A stretch of 15,388 nt of DNA from an uncultured Arthrobacter sp. (GCA_937873245.1 CALMVY010000177.1:1-15388), one strand, 5' to 3'. Counted from the stretch's first letter, positions 6,108 through 12,833 are shown. The notes: a model not told the origin generated them from the letters alone. Translations and numbers: made by a program.

Positions 6108-7688
6108 GTGAAGCCGGGCGCTGCCCCGGAGGCCTCAGCGGGTGCCGAGGCGGGAAGCCCGGACGCCGCGTGGCTGCGTGTGCACCCCGCCTCACCCTTC
6201 GTGCGCGGCTGGGTGGCGCTGGCCGCCATTGGATTCTTCTTCTTCCGCGACACCTTCGAGCGGATGCTCCGGGGCGGGCCCCTTGTCGATGAGCAGCTCG
6301 CCGGCCGGGCGCCGTGGCTGCTGGGCGGCGGCGGTGTGCTGTTGCTGCTCACCGTCCTCGGCTACATCCTGAGCTGGTACTTCACCCGCTACCAGGTGGC
6401 GGAAGGCTATGTCCGGCTAAACACGGGCTTCCTCTTCAAGCAGCAGCGGCAGGCCAGGCTGGACCGCGTCCAGGCGATCGACATTGTGCAGCCCCTGCTG
6501 GCCCGGATCTTCGGGCTGGCCGAACTGAAGTTCGAGGTGGCCGACGCCGGGGAGTCCGCCGTGCGGCTCGCCTACCTCCGCCTGGACGACGCCCGGCAGC
6601 TCCGCGCCGCGATCCTGGCCCGCGCTGCCGGCGTGGTGCCGGACCCTGCGCGCCCCGGGGAGGCCGCCGCTGAGGCGCCCGAGCACGCCGTCCTGACCGT
6701 CCCGCCGCGGCGCCTCATCGGCTCCCTGCTCCTCAGCGAACAGAGCGTGTTCATTGTGGCCGGCGGCGTGGCCTCCGTGGCGCTTTCGGCCCTGACCGAG
6801 AACCGCAGCTTCTACCTCTTCCTGATCCCGGCCGTGCTGGGCATCGCGGCCACGTACTGGAACTCCATCAACCGGGGCTACAACTTCACCGCCGCCATTT
6901 CCCCGGACGGAATCCGGCTGCGCTACGGGCTGCTGGATACGCAGGCGCAGACCCTGCCGCCGGGCCGGATCCAGGCGCTGCGGGTCAGCCAGCCGCCGCT
7001 CTGGCGGATCTTCGGCTGGTACCGGATCCAGGTCAATGTGGCCGGCTACGGTGCGGCGGGAAGCGACGGCGAGAGCTCATCCCGGACCACGCTCCTGCCG
7101 GTGGGGACATTCCCCGACGTCCTCACCATGCTCTCCCTCGTCCTGCCCGACCCGGGCACCCCGGACCCGGTGGGGATCTTCACGGCAGGCATCACCGGCG
7201 TCGCCGGACCGGATGGGGTGCCGGCGGGTGCGGGCCTCCCCGGCGCGGACGACGCCGGCTTCGTCACCACCCCGCGGCGCGCCAGGCTGCTGGCACCCCT
7301 GGGCTGGCGCCGCAACGGCTTCAACGCCACCGACACGGCCCTGCTGATCCGCTCGGGCCGCTGGTGGCGCCACCTCGTGGTGGTCCCGCACCAGCGCACC
7401 CAATCCATCGCGCTGGAGCAAGGCCCCCTGGCGCGGCGCTTCCGCGTAGCGGACCTGGTCCTGCACACCACCGCCGGGCCGGTGTCCCCAAGGCTCATCC
7501 AGGCCGGCCTCGACGAGGGGCGTGCGCTGCTGGACGCACAGGCGGCCCGTGCCCGGGCCGCGCGCAAACGGCAGACCAGCGAGCACTGGCTGGACCAGGT
7601 CCGGGCGCTCGCGGCCGACCCCTCCTCCGCGGGAGGAACCTCCACTACCGAAGAACACAACAGGCAGGACGACCGGCAGCATGGCTAA
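6108..7688 (+). CDS. Large bacterial PH (bPH2, YdbT-like) membrane protein
   Basis: This 526-aa membrane protein carries three bPH2-type repeats between TM segments. Hydrophobic stretches are seen at about 34-47 and 68-92, then at about 207-226 and 231-251. The PH-like repeats centre on RLDRVQAIDIVQPLLARIFG (Arg120), GRIQALRVSQPPLWRIFG (Arg287) and HQRTQSIALEQGPLARRF (Arg430). The repeated core 'R-x-Q-x-(I/L)-x-x-x-Q-x-P-L-x-R-x-F' is visible by eye. A Gly/Ala/Pro-rich linker (about 350-390) precedes the third repeat, and the C-terminus is hydrophilic. The GTG at 6108 has AAGGGGA 4 nt upstream. The gene overlaps the DUF2520 gene by 8 nt. The architecture matches YdbT, and the upstream small PH protein matches YdbS; they probably form one membrane complex. 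The function in this organism is unknown. Confidence 0.82.
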   Translation: MKPGAAPEASAGAEAGSPDAAWLRVHPASPFVRGWVALAAIGFFFFRDTFERMLRGGPLVDEQLAGRAPWLLGGGGVLLLLTVLGYILSWYFTRYQVAEGYVRLNTGFLFKQQRQARLDRVQAIDIVQPLLARIFGLAELKFEVADAGESAVRLAYLRLDDARQLRAAILARAAGVVPDPARPGEAAAEAPEHAVLTVPPRRLIGSLLLSEQSVFIVAGGVASVALSALTENRSFYLFLIPAVLGIAATYWNSINRGYNFTAAISPDGIRLRYGLLDTQAQTLPPGRIQALRVSQPPLWRIFGWYRIQVNVAGYGAAGSDGESSSRTTLLPVGTFPDVLTMLSLVLPDPGTPDPVGIFTAGITGVAGPDGVPAGAGLPGADDAGFVTTPRRARLLAPLGWRRNGFNATDTALLIRSGRWWRHLVVVPHQRTQSIALEQGPLARRFRVADLVLHTTAGPVSPRLIQAGLDEGRALLDAQAARARAARKRQTSEHWLDQVRALAADPSSAGGTSTTEEHNRQDDRQHG

Positions 7689-8589
7689 ACCAGGACGACT
7701 CGGCATCGGAATCGTCGGCGCCGGCAAGGTCGGCGCCGTCCTGGGGGCGGCGCTGCGCGGCGCGGAGCACGCCGTCATCGGTGTCTCCGCGGTCTCGGAC
7801 GCCAGCCGCGAACGCGCGGAAGCCTTGCTTCCCGGTGTCCCGGTGCTGGACGTGCAGGACATCGTCGAACGCGCCGAACTGGTGCTGCTGGCCGTCCCCG
7901 ACGATGCGCTCGGCCCGCTCGTCGAAGGTCTGGCGAAGCTCGGCGCCTGGCAGCCCGGGCAGATCGTGGCCCACACGTCCGGACGTTTCGGCGTCGGGAT
8001 CCTGCATCCCGTCCGCGCCGCCGGCGCCATCCCGCTGGCGCTGCACCCCGCCATGACCTTCACCGGGATGAGCCTGGACCTGACCCGGCTGCTGGACTGC
8101 ACCTTTGGCGTCACCGCGGACGCCGCGATGCTGCCCATCGCGCAAGCCCTCGTGGTGGAAATGGGGGCTGAGCCCGTCGCCATCGCCGAGGCCGACCGCA
8201 CGCTGTACCACGCGGCCCTCGCCCACGGCTCAAACCACCTCGTCACCCTCGTGGCGCAAGCCTCGCAGCTGCTCCGCGAGGTCGGCGTCGAGGCCCCCGA
8301 ACGGATGCTGGGCCCGCTGCTGCGCGCGACCCTGGAGAACGCCCTCGCCTCGGGCGAATCGGCCCTGACCGGGCCGGTGGCCCGCGGCGATGCGGGCACC
8401 GTTGCCGCGCACGCCGAGTCCCTGCGGGAGCACGACGGCGGCTCCGGCGGCGATATTCTGGAGGCGTACCTGGCCATGGCCCGGGCGACGGCCCGCCGGG
8501 CAGGACGCCGCGGGCAGCTGAAGCCGGAGCAACTCGACGCCATCGCGCAGGCGCTCGAGGGCCCCGGCCACAGCGGCCGGCAACCCTAA
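7681..8589 (+). CDS. Rossmann-fold / DUF2520 oxidoreductase-like protein
   Basis: This 302-aa protein has an N-terminal NAD(P)-binding Rossmann domain with GAGKVG (13-18) directly after the first strand, and AVPDDAL (71-77) at the end of a later strand. Two further family blocks are HTSG (98-101) and LHPAMTF (121-127). The C-terminal helical DUF2520 domain carries YHAALAHGSNHL (176-187), comparable to the dimerisation and substrate-side helices of ketopantoate and hydroxyisobutyrate reductases. The ATG at 7681 is preferred over more upstream in-frame starts because the Rossmann fold begins immediately; it overlaps the large PH gene by 8 nt and has a weak AGGCAGGA at 7662-7669. panC begins 15 nt downstream. 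Context suggests a pantothenate-pathway reductase (ketopantoate to pantoate, PanG-like); this is inference, and no substrate is shown by the sequence. The M. tuberculosis counterpart is Rv3603c. Confidence 0.85.
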   Translation: MAKPGRLGIGIVGAGKVGAVLGAALRGAEHAVIGVSAVSDASRERAEALLPGVPVLDVQDIVERAELVLLAVPDDALGPLVEGLAKLGAWQPGQIVAHTSGRFGVGILHPVRAAGAIPLALHPAMTFTGMSLDLTRLLDCTFGVTADAAMLPIAQALVVEMGAEPVAIAEADRTLYHAALAHGSNHLVTLVAQASQLLREVGVEAPERMLGPLLRATLENALASGESALTGPVARGDAGTVAAHAESLREHDGGSGGDILEAYLAMARATARRAGRRGQLKPEQLDAIAQALEGPGHSGRQP

Positions 8590-8595
8590 GGAAGG
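8588..8595 (+). promoter_or_regulatory. Shine-Dalgarno fixing the TTG start of panC
   Basis: AAGGAAGG overlaps the stop codon of the DUF2520 gene and lies 9 nt before the TTG at 8605. It supports the unusual TTG start and suggests that ribosomes ending the upstream gene restart directly on panC. Confidence 0.7.
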
Positions 8596-8604
8596 TCCAC
8601 AACT

Positions 8605-9504
8605 TTGGCGATCCAACTCGTGACCACGGCTGCCCGGCTCCGGGCCGAAAGCGCCCGGCTGCTCAAGGAGAAGGGCGGCACCTCACAGGGACTGGTGCCC
8701 ACTATGGGCGCCCTGCACGAGGGCCACGCCGAGCTGGCGCGCACCGCCGTCGAGCAGAACGACGTGGCCGTGGTGAGTATCTTCGTGAACCCGCTGCAGT
8801 TTGGCGAGGCCGTGGACTTGGAACGGTACCCCCGGACCCTGGACGCGGATCTGGCGCTCCTGGACGCCGCGGGCGTGGACCTGGTGTTCGCTCCGGACCT
8901 CGAAGAGGTCTATCCCGGCGGGGCTCCCCGGGTCCGGATCAGCGCGGGCCCGATGGCCGGCAAATGGGAGGGGGCCTCCCGTCCCGGGCACTTCGACGGC
9001 GCCCTGACCGTGGTGGCCAAGCTGCTGCACTACGGAATGCCCGGCGCGGCAGCGGGTCCGGAGCTGCCCGCGTACCGGGCGTACTTCGGCCAGAAGGACG
9101 CCCAGCAGCTGGCCCTGGTCCGGCGCATGGTGGCGGACCTGAACTTCCCTGTGGAGATCATCCCGGTGCCGACTGTGCGCTCCGCGGACGGACTGGCGCT
9201 GTCCAGCCGCAACCGCTTCCTTTCCGCCGAGGAACGCGAGGCGGCCCTGGTGCTCTCACGGGCCCTGCGCCTGATCGAGGAACGGGCCAACGCCCACCAG
9301 CCGCTGGACCTCGCGTCCGTCCAGGCGCTCGTGGAGTCCCAGCCGCTCGTGGAACTGGACTACCTCGATGTGGTGGACCCGCAGACCCTCGAACCGCTCG
9401 CGGAGAACTGCCGGGAAACGCCGTTCCGCGGCGAGGCCCTGGCGCTCATTGCGGCCAAGGTGGGCCCGGTCCGCCTGATCGACAACCTCCCGCTGGACTC
9501 CTGA
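8605..9504 (+). CDS. panC: Pantothenate synthetase (pantoate--beta-alanine ligase)
   Basis: PanC joins pantoate and beta-alanine with ATP, via a pantoyl-adenylate, to make pantothenate, the precursor of coenzyme A. The 299-aa protein is close in length to the M. tuberculosis enzyme. It shows PTMGALHEGH (32-41, the HIGH-like ATP site), VNPLQF (61-66), FGQKD (161-165) and LALSSRN (197-203, the KMSKS-like loop). The start is TTG at 8605, backed by a good Shine-Dalgarno. A short insertion around residues 148-157 (PGAAAGPELPAY) is Ala/Gly/Pro-rich and may be a surface loop. It ends the plus-strand run. In mycobacteria panD and coaX follow panC; here neither is present, so beta-alanine must come from an enzyme encoded elsewhere or by another route. 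No sign of damage. Confidence 0.96.
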   Translation: MAIQLVTTAARLRAESARLLKEKGGTSQGLVPTMGALHEGHAELARTAVEQNDVAVVSIFVNPLQFGEAVDLERYPRTLDADLALLDAAGVDLVFAPDLEEVYPGGAPRVRISAGPMAGKWEGASRPGHFDGALTVVAKLLHYGMPGAAAGPELPAYRAYFGQKDAQQLALVRRMVADLNFPVEIIPVPTVRSADGLALSSRNRFLSAEEREAALVLSRALRLIEERANAHQPLDLASVQALVESQPLVELDYLDVVDPQTLEPLAENCRETPFRGEALALIAAKVGPVRLIDNLPLDS

Positions 9505-9658
9505 GCCACATGGACCGTATCTGACCCCGCGTTGCCTTTAGGGGCCGCGGGAATCTTTCTCCGCCGTCGGGAATTACCGCGGCGAATCCAGGGTTGGCAC
9601 CTTCAGTAGCGGCTGTGGCCGCAAGATCCCACTTCTAAATCTCCCTGAGGGAACCCCT
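9505..9658 (+). promoter_or_regulatory. panC-MFS intergenic region with repeats and possible operator
   Basis: This 154-nt gap holds, in order, one copy of a 14-nt repeat (9522-9535), and a 7-bp inverted repeat GCCGCGG (9544-9550) / CCGCGGC (9577-9583). It also holds a direct repeat CGGGAAT at 9548-9554 and 9568-9574, exactly 20 nt apart, with a looser CGGCGAAT at 9580-9587. The ribosome site GAGGGA at 9647-9652 is 6 nt before the MFS ATG. No convincing -35/-10 pair was found. The same-face 20-nt spacing resembles a repressor or activator site for the exporter, but no regulator gene is adjacent. Confidence 0.4.
9522..9535 (+). repeat. Copy 1 of 14-nt repeat TGACCCCGCGTTGC
   Basis: TGACCCCGCGTTGC lies 17 nt after the panC stop. 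The same 14 bases recur at 11235-11248, and 13 of them recur inverted at 11185-11197, so copies sit on both sides of the MFS gene. This copy has no hairpin partner within its own gap. It may be a solitary half of the structure found downstream. Confidence 0.9.
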
Positions 9659-11173
9659 ATGCCTACAGACGTCTCTTCAAAGACCCCCGGCGATCCCGTG
9701 CAGACCGCGCCGGCCGAGCAGACCGTGCAGACCCCGGCTGCCGGCGGGACCGCCGCCCCGCCGGCGAAGATGTCCCGGGAATCGGTCACTGTCATCGCCA
9801 CCCTGCTGGTGGCCACGTTTGTGGTGATCCTGAACGAAACCATCATGAACGTCGCCCTGCAGCGGCTGATGGTGGATCTGGGGGTCACCGCCCCCACCGT
9901 GCAGTGGCTGTCCACCGGTTTTATGCTCACGATGGCCGTCGTGATCCCGACCACCGGCTTCATCCTGCAGCGGCTCTCCACCCGCGCCGTCTTTATGCTG
10001 GCCATGGGCCTGTTCTCCGGAGGCACGCTGCTTGCGGCGGTGGCCCCGGGATTCGGAATCCTCCTCCTCGCCCGGATCATCCAGGCCGGCGGCACGGCAA
10101 TCATGCTGCCCCTGCTGATGACCACCATCCTCACCCTGGTCCCCGTGACACGCCGCGGCTTCGTGATGGGCAACGTCAGCATCGCCATCTCCGTGGCCCC
10201 GGCCATGGGCCCCACCGTTTCCGGGCTGATCCTCGAGCACTTCTCCTGGCGCTTCATGTTCGTCTTTGTCCTCCCGATCGCCGTGGCCGCCTTCGCCATC
10301 GGCGCCAGGTTCCTGACCAACATCGGGGAAAACGAGAAAACCCGGCTTGATGTCCTGTCCGTGCTGCTGACCGTCCCCGCGTTCGGTGGCCTGGTCTACG
10401 GCCTGAGCCAGATCGGCGGCGGCGAGGGCGGCCCGGGCTCGCCCGCCATCATTGCGCTGGCTGTCGGCGTCATCGCCATGGTGGCGTTCGTCCTCCGCCA
10501 GCTGCGGCTGCAGAAGTCGGCCGCGCCCCTGCTGGACCTGCGGGCATTCACGTTCCGGATGTTCACCGTGTCCGTGCTGCTGCTGGTCGTGGCCATGATC
10601 GCGCTGTTCGGTGCTGTGATCCTCCTGCCGTTGTACCTGCAGGAAATCCGCGGGCTGACGTCCCTGGAAACAGGGCTGACCCTGCTGCCCGGCGGCCTCG
10701 CCATGGGCCTGCTGGGCCCGTTCATCGGCCGTCTCTTCGACAAGGTGGGTCCGCTGCCGCTGACGGTCACCGGCTCGTCCCTGCTGGTGCTGGCCCTGTT
10801 CCAGTTCTCACTGCTCGACGCCGACACCCCGGTCCCGTGGATCATTGCGCTGCACGTGGGCCTCAGCCTGGGACTTGCCCTGATCTTCACACCGGCCTTC
10901 ACTACCGGCCTGAACCCGCTGCCGCCGCACCTGTATTCGCACGGTTCGGCCATCATGAGCACCTTGCAGCAGGTGGCCGGGGCCGCCGGAACGGCGCTGC
11001 TCGTCTCGATCTACGCGGTCGTGTCCGCCGCTTCCGGAATGGTCGCGGGAATGCACGCGGCGTTCCTCACGGCATCGGTCATCGCCGTCGCCGCCGTCGT
11101 GCTGGCCGCCATGATGCGCAAGACCGCAGCGGTAGAAAGTCCCGCCGCGGAACTCGCCGGAGCAGCCCACTAG
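9659..11173 (+). CDS. MFS exporter, DHA2 (14-TM drug:proton antiporter) family
   Basis: This 504-aa polytopic membrane protein probably exports drugs or other small amphipathic compounds using the proton gradient. A hydrophilic Ala/Pro/Thr-rich N-terminal tail of about 40 residues precedes the first TM. Family motifs include LNETIMNVAL (58-67, motif D1, at the end of TM1), TVQWLSTGFML before TM2, QRLSTRAVFML (weak motif A), and GPTVSG (184-189, antiporter motif C), followed by FSWRFMFVFVLP. Hydrophobic segments continue to about residue 485, consistent with 14 TMs, which with motif C points to DHA2 (LmrB/EmrB/QacA-like). The ATG at 9659 has GAGGGA 6 nt upstream. No TetR or MarR regulator, and no membrane-fusion partner, is adjacent. 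Substrate cannot be read from sequence. Relative to mycobacteria the gene sits at a synteny break. Confidence 0.9.
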   Translation: MPTDVSSKTPGDPVQTAPAEQTVQTPAAGGTAAPPAKMSRESVTVIATLLVATFVVILNETIMNVALQRLMVDLGVTAPTVQWLSTGFMLTMAVVIPTTGFILQRLSTRAVFMLAMGLFSGGTLLAAVAPGFGILLLARIIQAGGTAIMLPLLMTTILTLVPVTRRGFVMGNVSIAISVAPAMGPTVSGLILEHFSWRFMFVFVLPIAVAAFAIGARFLTNIGENEKTRLDVLSVLLTVPAFGGLVYGLSQIGGGEGGPGSPAIIALAVGVIAMVAFVLRQLRLQKSAAPLLDLRAFTFRMFTVSVLLLVVAMIALFGAVILLPLYLQEIRGLTSLETGLTLLPGGLAMGLLGPFIGRLFDKVGPLPLTVTGSSLLVLALFQFSLLDADTPVPWIIALHVGLSLGLALIFTPAFTTGLNPLPPHLYSHGSAIMSTLQQVAGAAGTALLVSIYAVVSAASGMVAGMHAAFLTASVIAVAAVVLAAMMRKTAAVESPAAELAGAAH

Positions 11174-11184
11174 CCCGGTTAACC

Positions 11185-11247
11185 CAACGCGGGGTCACCT
11201 AGAGCCCATCCGGAGGTCCGGAATGGGCGCGAAGTGACCCCGCGTTG
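11185..11247. repeat. 63-nt imperfect hairpin between convergent genes, likely two-way terminator
   Basis: CAACGCGGGGTCAC (11185-11198) and GTGACCCCGCGTTG (11234-11247) form a perfect 14-bp outer stem. Inside, a symmetric 5x5 internal loop (11199-11203 and 11229-11233) is followed by GCCCAT (11204-11209) paired with ATGGGC (11223-11228). After a bulged A (11222), CCGG (11210-11213) pairs with CCGG (11218-11221) around an AGGT loop. It starts 12 nt after the MFS stop and ends 12 nt before the stop of the convergent hydrolase, so it can end transcription from both sides. The outer arms are copies of the repeat also found at 9522-9535, so it is more than a simple terminator. Confidence 0.85.
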
Positions 11248-11248
11248 C
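11235..11248 (+). repeat. Copy 2 of 14-nt repeat TGACCCCGCGTTGC
   Basis: This is identical over 14 nt to copy 1 at 9522-9535 and forms most of the right arm of the 63-nt hairpin. Both copies continue into a short pyrimidine-rich stretch (CTTT here, CTTT one base later at copy 1). The inverted copy at 11185-11197 matches 13 nt. Confidence 0.9.
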
Positions 11249-11259
11249 TTTGGCGCAGG

Positions 11260-12093
11260 CTAGCTGGCGAAGAACTCGCTGAGCGCGGTGATGAGCTTGT
11301 CCGGGGCCTTGTTGACGCCGTCGTGCCCCATGCCCGGCAGGATGGTGTAGCTGGAGCCGGAGAGCACCTCGTTGATCTGCGCGCAGGCCACACCAAAGTA
11401 CGCCGGGCTCTTCTCGCCGACAATGATCAGCGTCTCCAGCGGCAGCTCCAGGAACGGCTCGGCCGGCATGTCCGCGGCGATGATGGCCTTGATCTCCCGG
11501 ACGCCGGTCTTCATGAGCTCGCGCATCTGCTTGCCGATCGGGGTCCCGGCGGCCAGCTTGTTCGCCAGGGTCAGCATGGAGAGGGGCATCCGGGACAGGG
11601 CGCTGCCGGTCTCAAGGCCCCTGAGCAGGACGGCGAGGGCGCGGTCGTCGTCGCCGGCCGCCGTCGCCTTCTCATATTCGGTGGTCCAGTCCGCGGTGAC
11701 GCTGTGGTTTACGGACACGGCAGGGTCGTAGACGGCGAGGCGTTCCACCGGCAGGGTGCGGGCGGCGTGCAGTGCGACGGCGCCGCCGAAGCTGTGCCCG
11801 AAAACGTCCGTGCTGGACGTGTGCTTCATCACCGCATCGAGGTCATGGATGTCCACGTCGAGGGTGTAGTCCTCCGGCTGCGGTGAAGAGGAGCCGCGGC
11901 CGCGGCGGTTGAAGGTGTGCACCGGCCGGCCCAGGGACGCACTGAGCTTCTGGGCGAAGCGCGTGTAGTCCGCGGCGGTCACCATCGAGGCCGGGACCAC
12001 GACGACGCCGGAGCCCGCCGAGGCGAGTTCGGCACCCGTGCTGAAAAGCTCGATCGTTCCACCGTCGGGGGTTCTGATGTTCTCGCGGGTCAT
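11260..12093 (-). CDS. Alpha/beta-fold hydrolase 1
   Basis: This 277-aa soluble alpha/beta hydrolase has no identifiable substrate. The nucleophile elbow is GHSFGG with Ser101, and the catalytic His is probably His257 in LPGMGH. The usual acid position, two residues after GE in GEKSP (226-230), holds Ser229, so the acid is more likely Asp123 in VYDPAV, directly after the strand following the nucleophile. The HG oxyanion motif expected after strand 3 reads PA (34-35). The NRRGRGSSSPQP block (62-73) is shared with hydrolase 2, and the two align along most of their length, so they are paralogues. The ATG at 12093 follows TAGGCT by 6 nt, the geometry of leaderless actinobacterial genes. The stop is 12 nt from the convergent hairpin. 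No signal peptide or TM segment is seen. Annotation beyond 'hydrolase' is not justified. Confidence 0.85.
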   Translation of the reverse strand: MTRENIRTPDGGTIELFSTGAELASAGSGVVVVPASMVTAADYTRFAQKLSASLGRPVHTFNRRGRGSSSPQPEDYTLDVDIHDLDAVMKHTSSTDVFGHSFGGAVALHAARTLPVERLAVYDPAVSVNHSVTADWTTEYEKATAAGDDDRALAVLLRGLETGSALSRMPLSMLTLANKLAAGTPIGKQMRELMKTGVREIKAIIAADMPAEPFLELPLETLIIVGEKSPAYFGVACAQINEVLSGSSYTILPGMGHDGVNKAPDKLITALSEFFAS

Positions 12094-12099
12094 GCTCCG

Positions 12100-12105
12100 A
12101 GCCTA
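12100..12105 (-). promoter_or_regulatory. -10 element TAGGCT for leaderless hydrolase 1
   Basis: Read on the minus strand, TAGGCT is followed by six bases and then ATG, which would put transcription start at or within a base of the start codon. The GGAG just before the ATG is only 1 nt away, too close to act as a Shine-Dalgarno, which favours leaderless translation. The -35 region is not convincing, as is common for such promoters. Confidence 0.55.
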
Positions 12106-12159
12106 GCCGAGGCGGCAGCTACGGCGTAGTAGGGTCCCCGCGGCCGACCGGCGTCCCCG

Positions 12160-12786
12160 CTAGTTGCCGAGCCGCCCGCCGGAGACCTCGAGGTAGCAGG
12201 AGCCGCAGAGGGACTCGTACCAGACGTCCTGGCCGTCGATCGCGACCTGGTCGCCGTCGAAGACCACCGCATCGCCCGCCCGGCGGGTGTTGAAGATGGC
12301 CTTGCGGCCGCAGCGGCAGATGGTCTTGAGTTCCTCGAGGGTGTGCGCGATCTCCAGCAGCCGCATCGATCCCGGGAACGCCCGGGTGCGGAAGTCCGTG
12401 CGGATGCCGTAGGCCAGGACGGGAACGTTGTCCAGGACGGCGATCCGGAAGAGGTCGTCCACCTGGGCCGGTTCGAGGAACTGGGCCTCGTCCACCAGCA
12501 GGCACGCCACCGGCTGCGTGTCCACATGCTCCAGCAGCGCATCGGGGTCGTCTCCGTGGGCCTGGGCGGTGAACAGCTCGCGGGCGGAGGCCCCGGCCGG
12601 GATCAGGAAGTCCACGGAACGGGTCATCCCCAGGCGGGACACGACGTCGGCGTCGCCCTTGGTGTCCACATCCGGCTTGGCCAGCAGGACCCGCTGGCCG
12701 CGTTCCTCGTAGTTGAAGGCGGCCTGCAGCAGGCCCGTTGACTTGCCGGAATTCATCGCGCCGAAGCGGAAGTAGAGCTTGGCCAA
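12160..12786 (-). CDS. tdk: Thymidine kinase, type II (zinc-binding)
   Basis: Tdk phosphorylates thymidine to dTMP with ATP in the salvage pathway. The 208-aa protein, from TTG at 12786, is close in length to E. coli Tdk (205 aa). It has the P-loop GAMNSGKST (9-17), LLVDEAQFL (96-104) with catalytic base Glu100, and the lasso-domain zinc cysteines Cys157 and Cys159 (CRCG) and Cys194 and Cys197 (CGSC). The frame is open further upstream to 12981, but that extension is Pro/Ala/Arg-rich, lies inside the hydrolase 2 gene, and has no homology signal. The TTG with AAAGGA 5 nt before it gives the standard MAKLYFRFGAMNSGKS opening. It lies between two paralogous hydrolases and may have its own promoter (TACAAT, 12816-12821). 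The hydrolases have no evident link to thymidine salvage. Confidence 0.94.
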   Translation of the reverse strand: MAKLYFRFGAMNSGKSTGLLQAAFNYEERGQRVLLAKPDVDTKGDADVVSRLGMTRSVDFLIPAGASARELFTAQAHGDDPDALLEHVDTQPVACLLVDEAQFLEPAQVDDLFRIAVLDNVPVLAYGIRTDFRTRAFPGSMRLLEIAHTLEELKTICRCGRKAIFNTRRAGDAVVFDGDQVAIDGQDVWYESLCGSCYLEVSGGRLGN

Positions 12787-12791
12787 GGGGG

Positions 12792-12804
12792 TCCTTTCGA
12801 AAGG
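12792..12804 (-). promoter_or_regulatory. tdk Shine-Dalgarno inside a 12-bp palindrome
   Basis: On the minus strand AAAGGA (12797-12792) is 5 nt from the TTG at 12786 and decides that start. It overlaps the exact palindrome CCTTTCGAAAGG (12793-12804). The palindrome could bind a dimeric protein or partly hide the ribosome site as a small hairpin. Confidence 0.6.
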
Positions 12805-12815
12805 GTCGCCCACCG

Positions 12816-12821
12816 ATTGTA
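12816..12821 (-). promoter_or_regulatory. Candidate -10 (TACAAT) for tdk
   Basis: On the minus strand TACAAT matches the -10 consensus at five of six positions. It lies in the 47-nt gap between the hydrolase 2 stop and tdk, about 30 nt before the TTG. No clear -35 is visible. If real, tdk is expressed independently of hydrolase 2. Confidence 0.45.
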
Positions 12822-12833
12822 AAGGCGCGCCCC

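Noticed and set aside
7631..7643. GGGAGG Shine-Dalgarno-like site within the large PH gene, followed by GGAGG/CCTCC pairing
   Set aside because: No start codon lies at a usable distance (the next gene begins at 7681), so it is probably coincidental coding sequence.
7077..8543. A 488-codon minus-strand open frame across the large PH gene and DUF2520 gene
   Set aside because: Ser/Arg/Pro-rich shadow of two well-supported plus-strand genes; it crosses their boundary with no start signal or domain.
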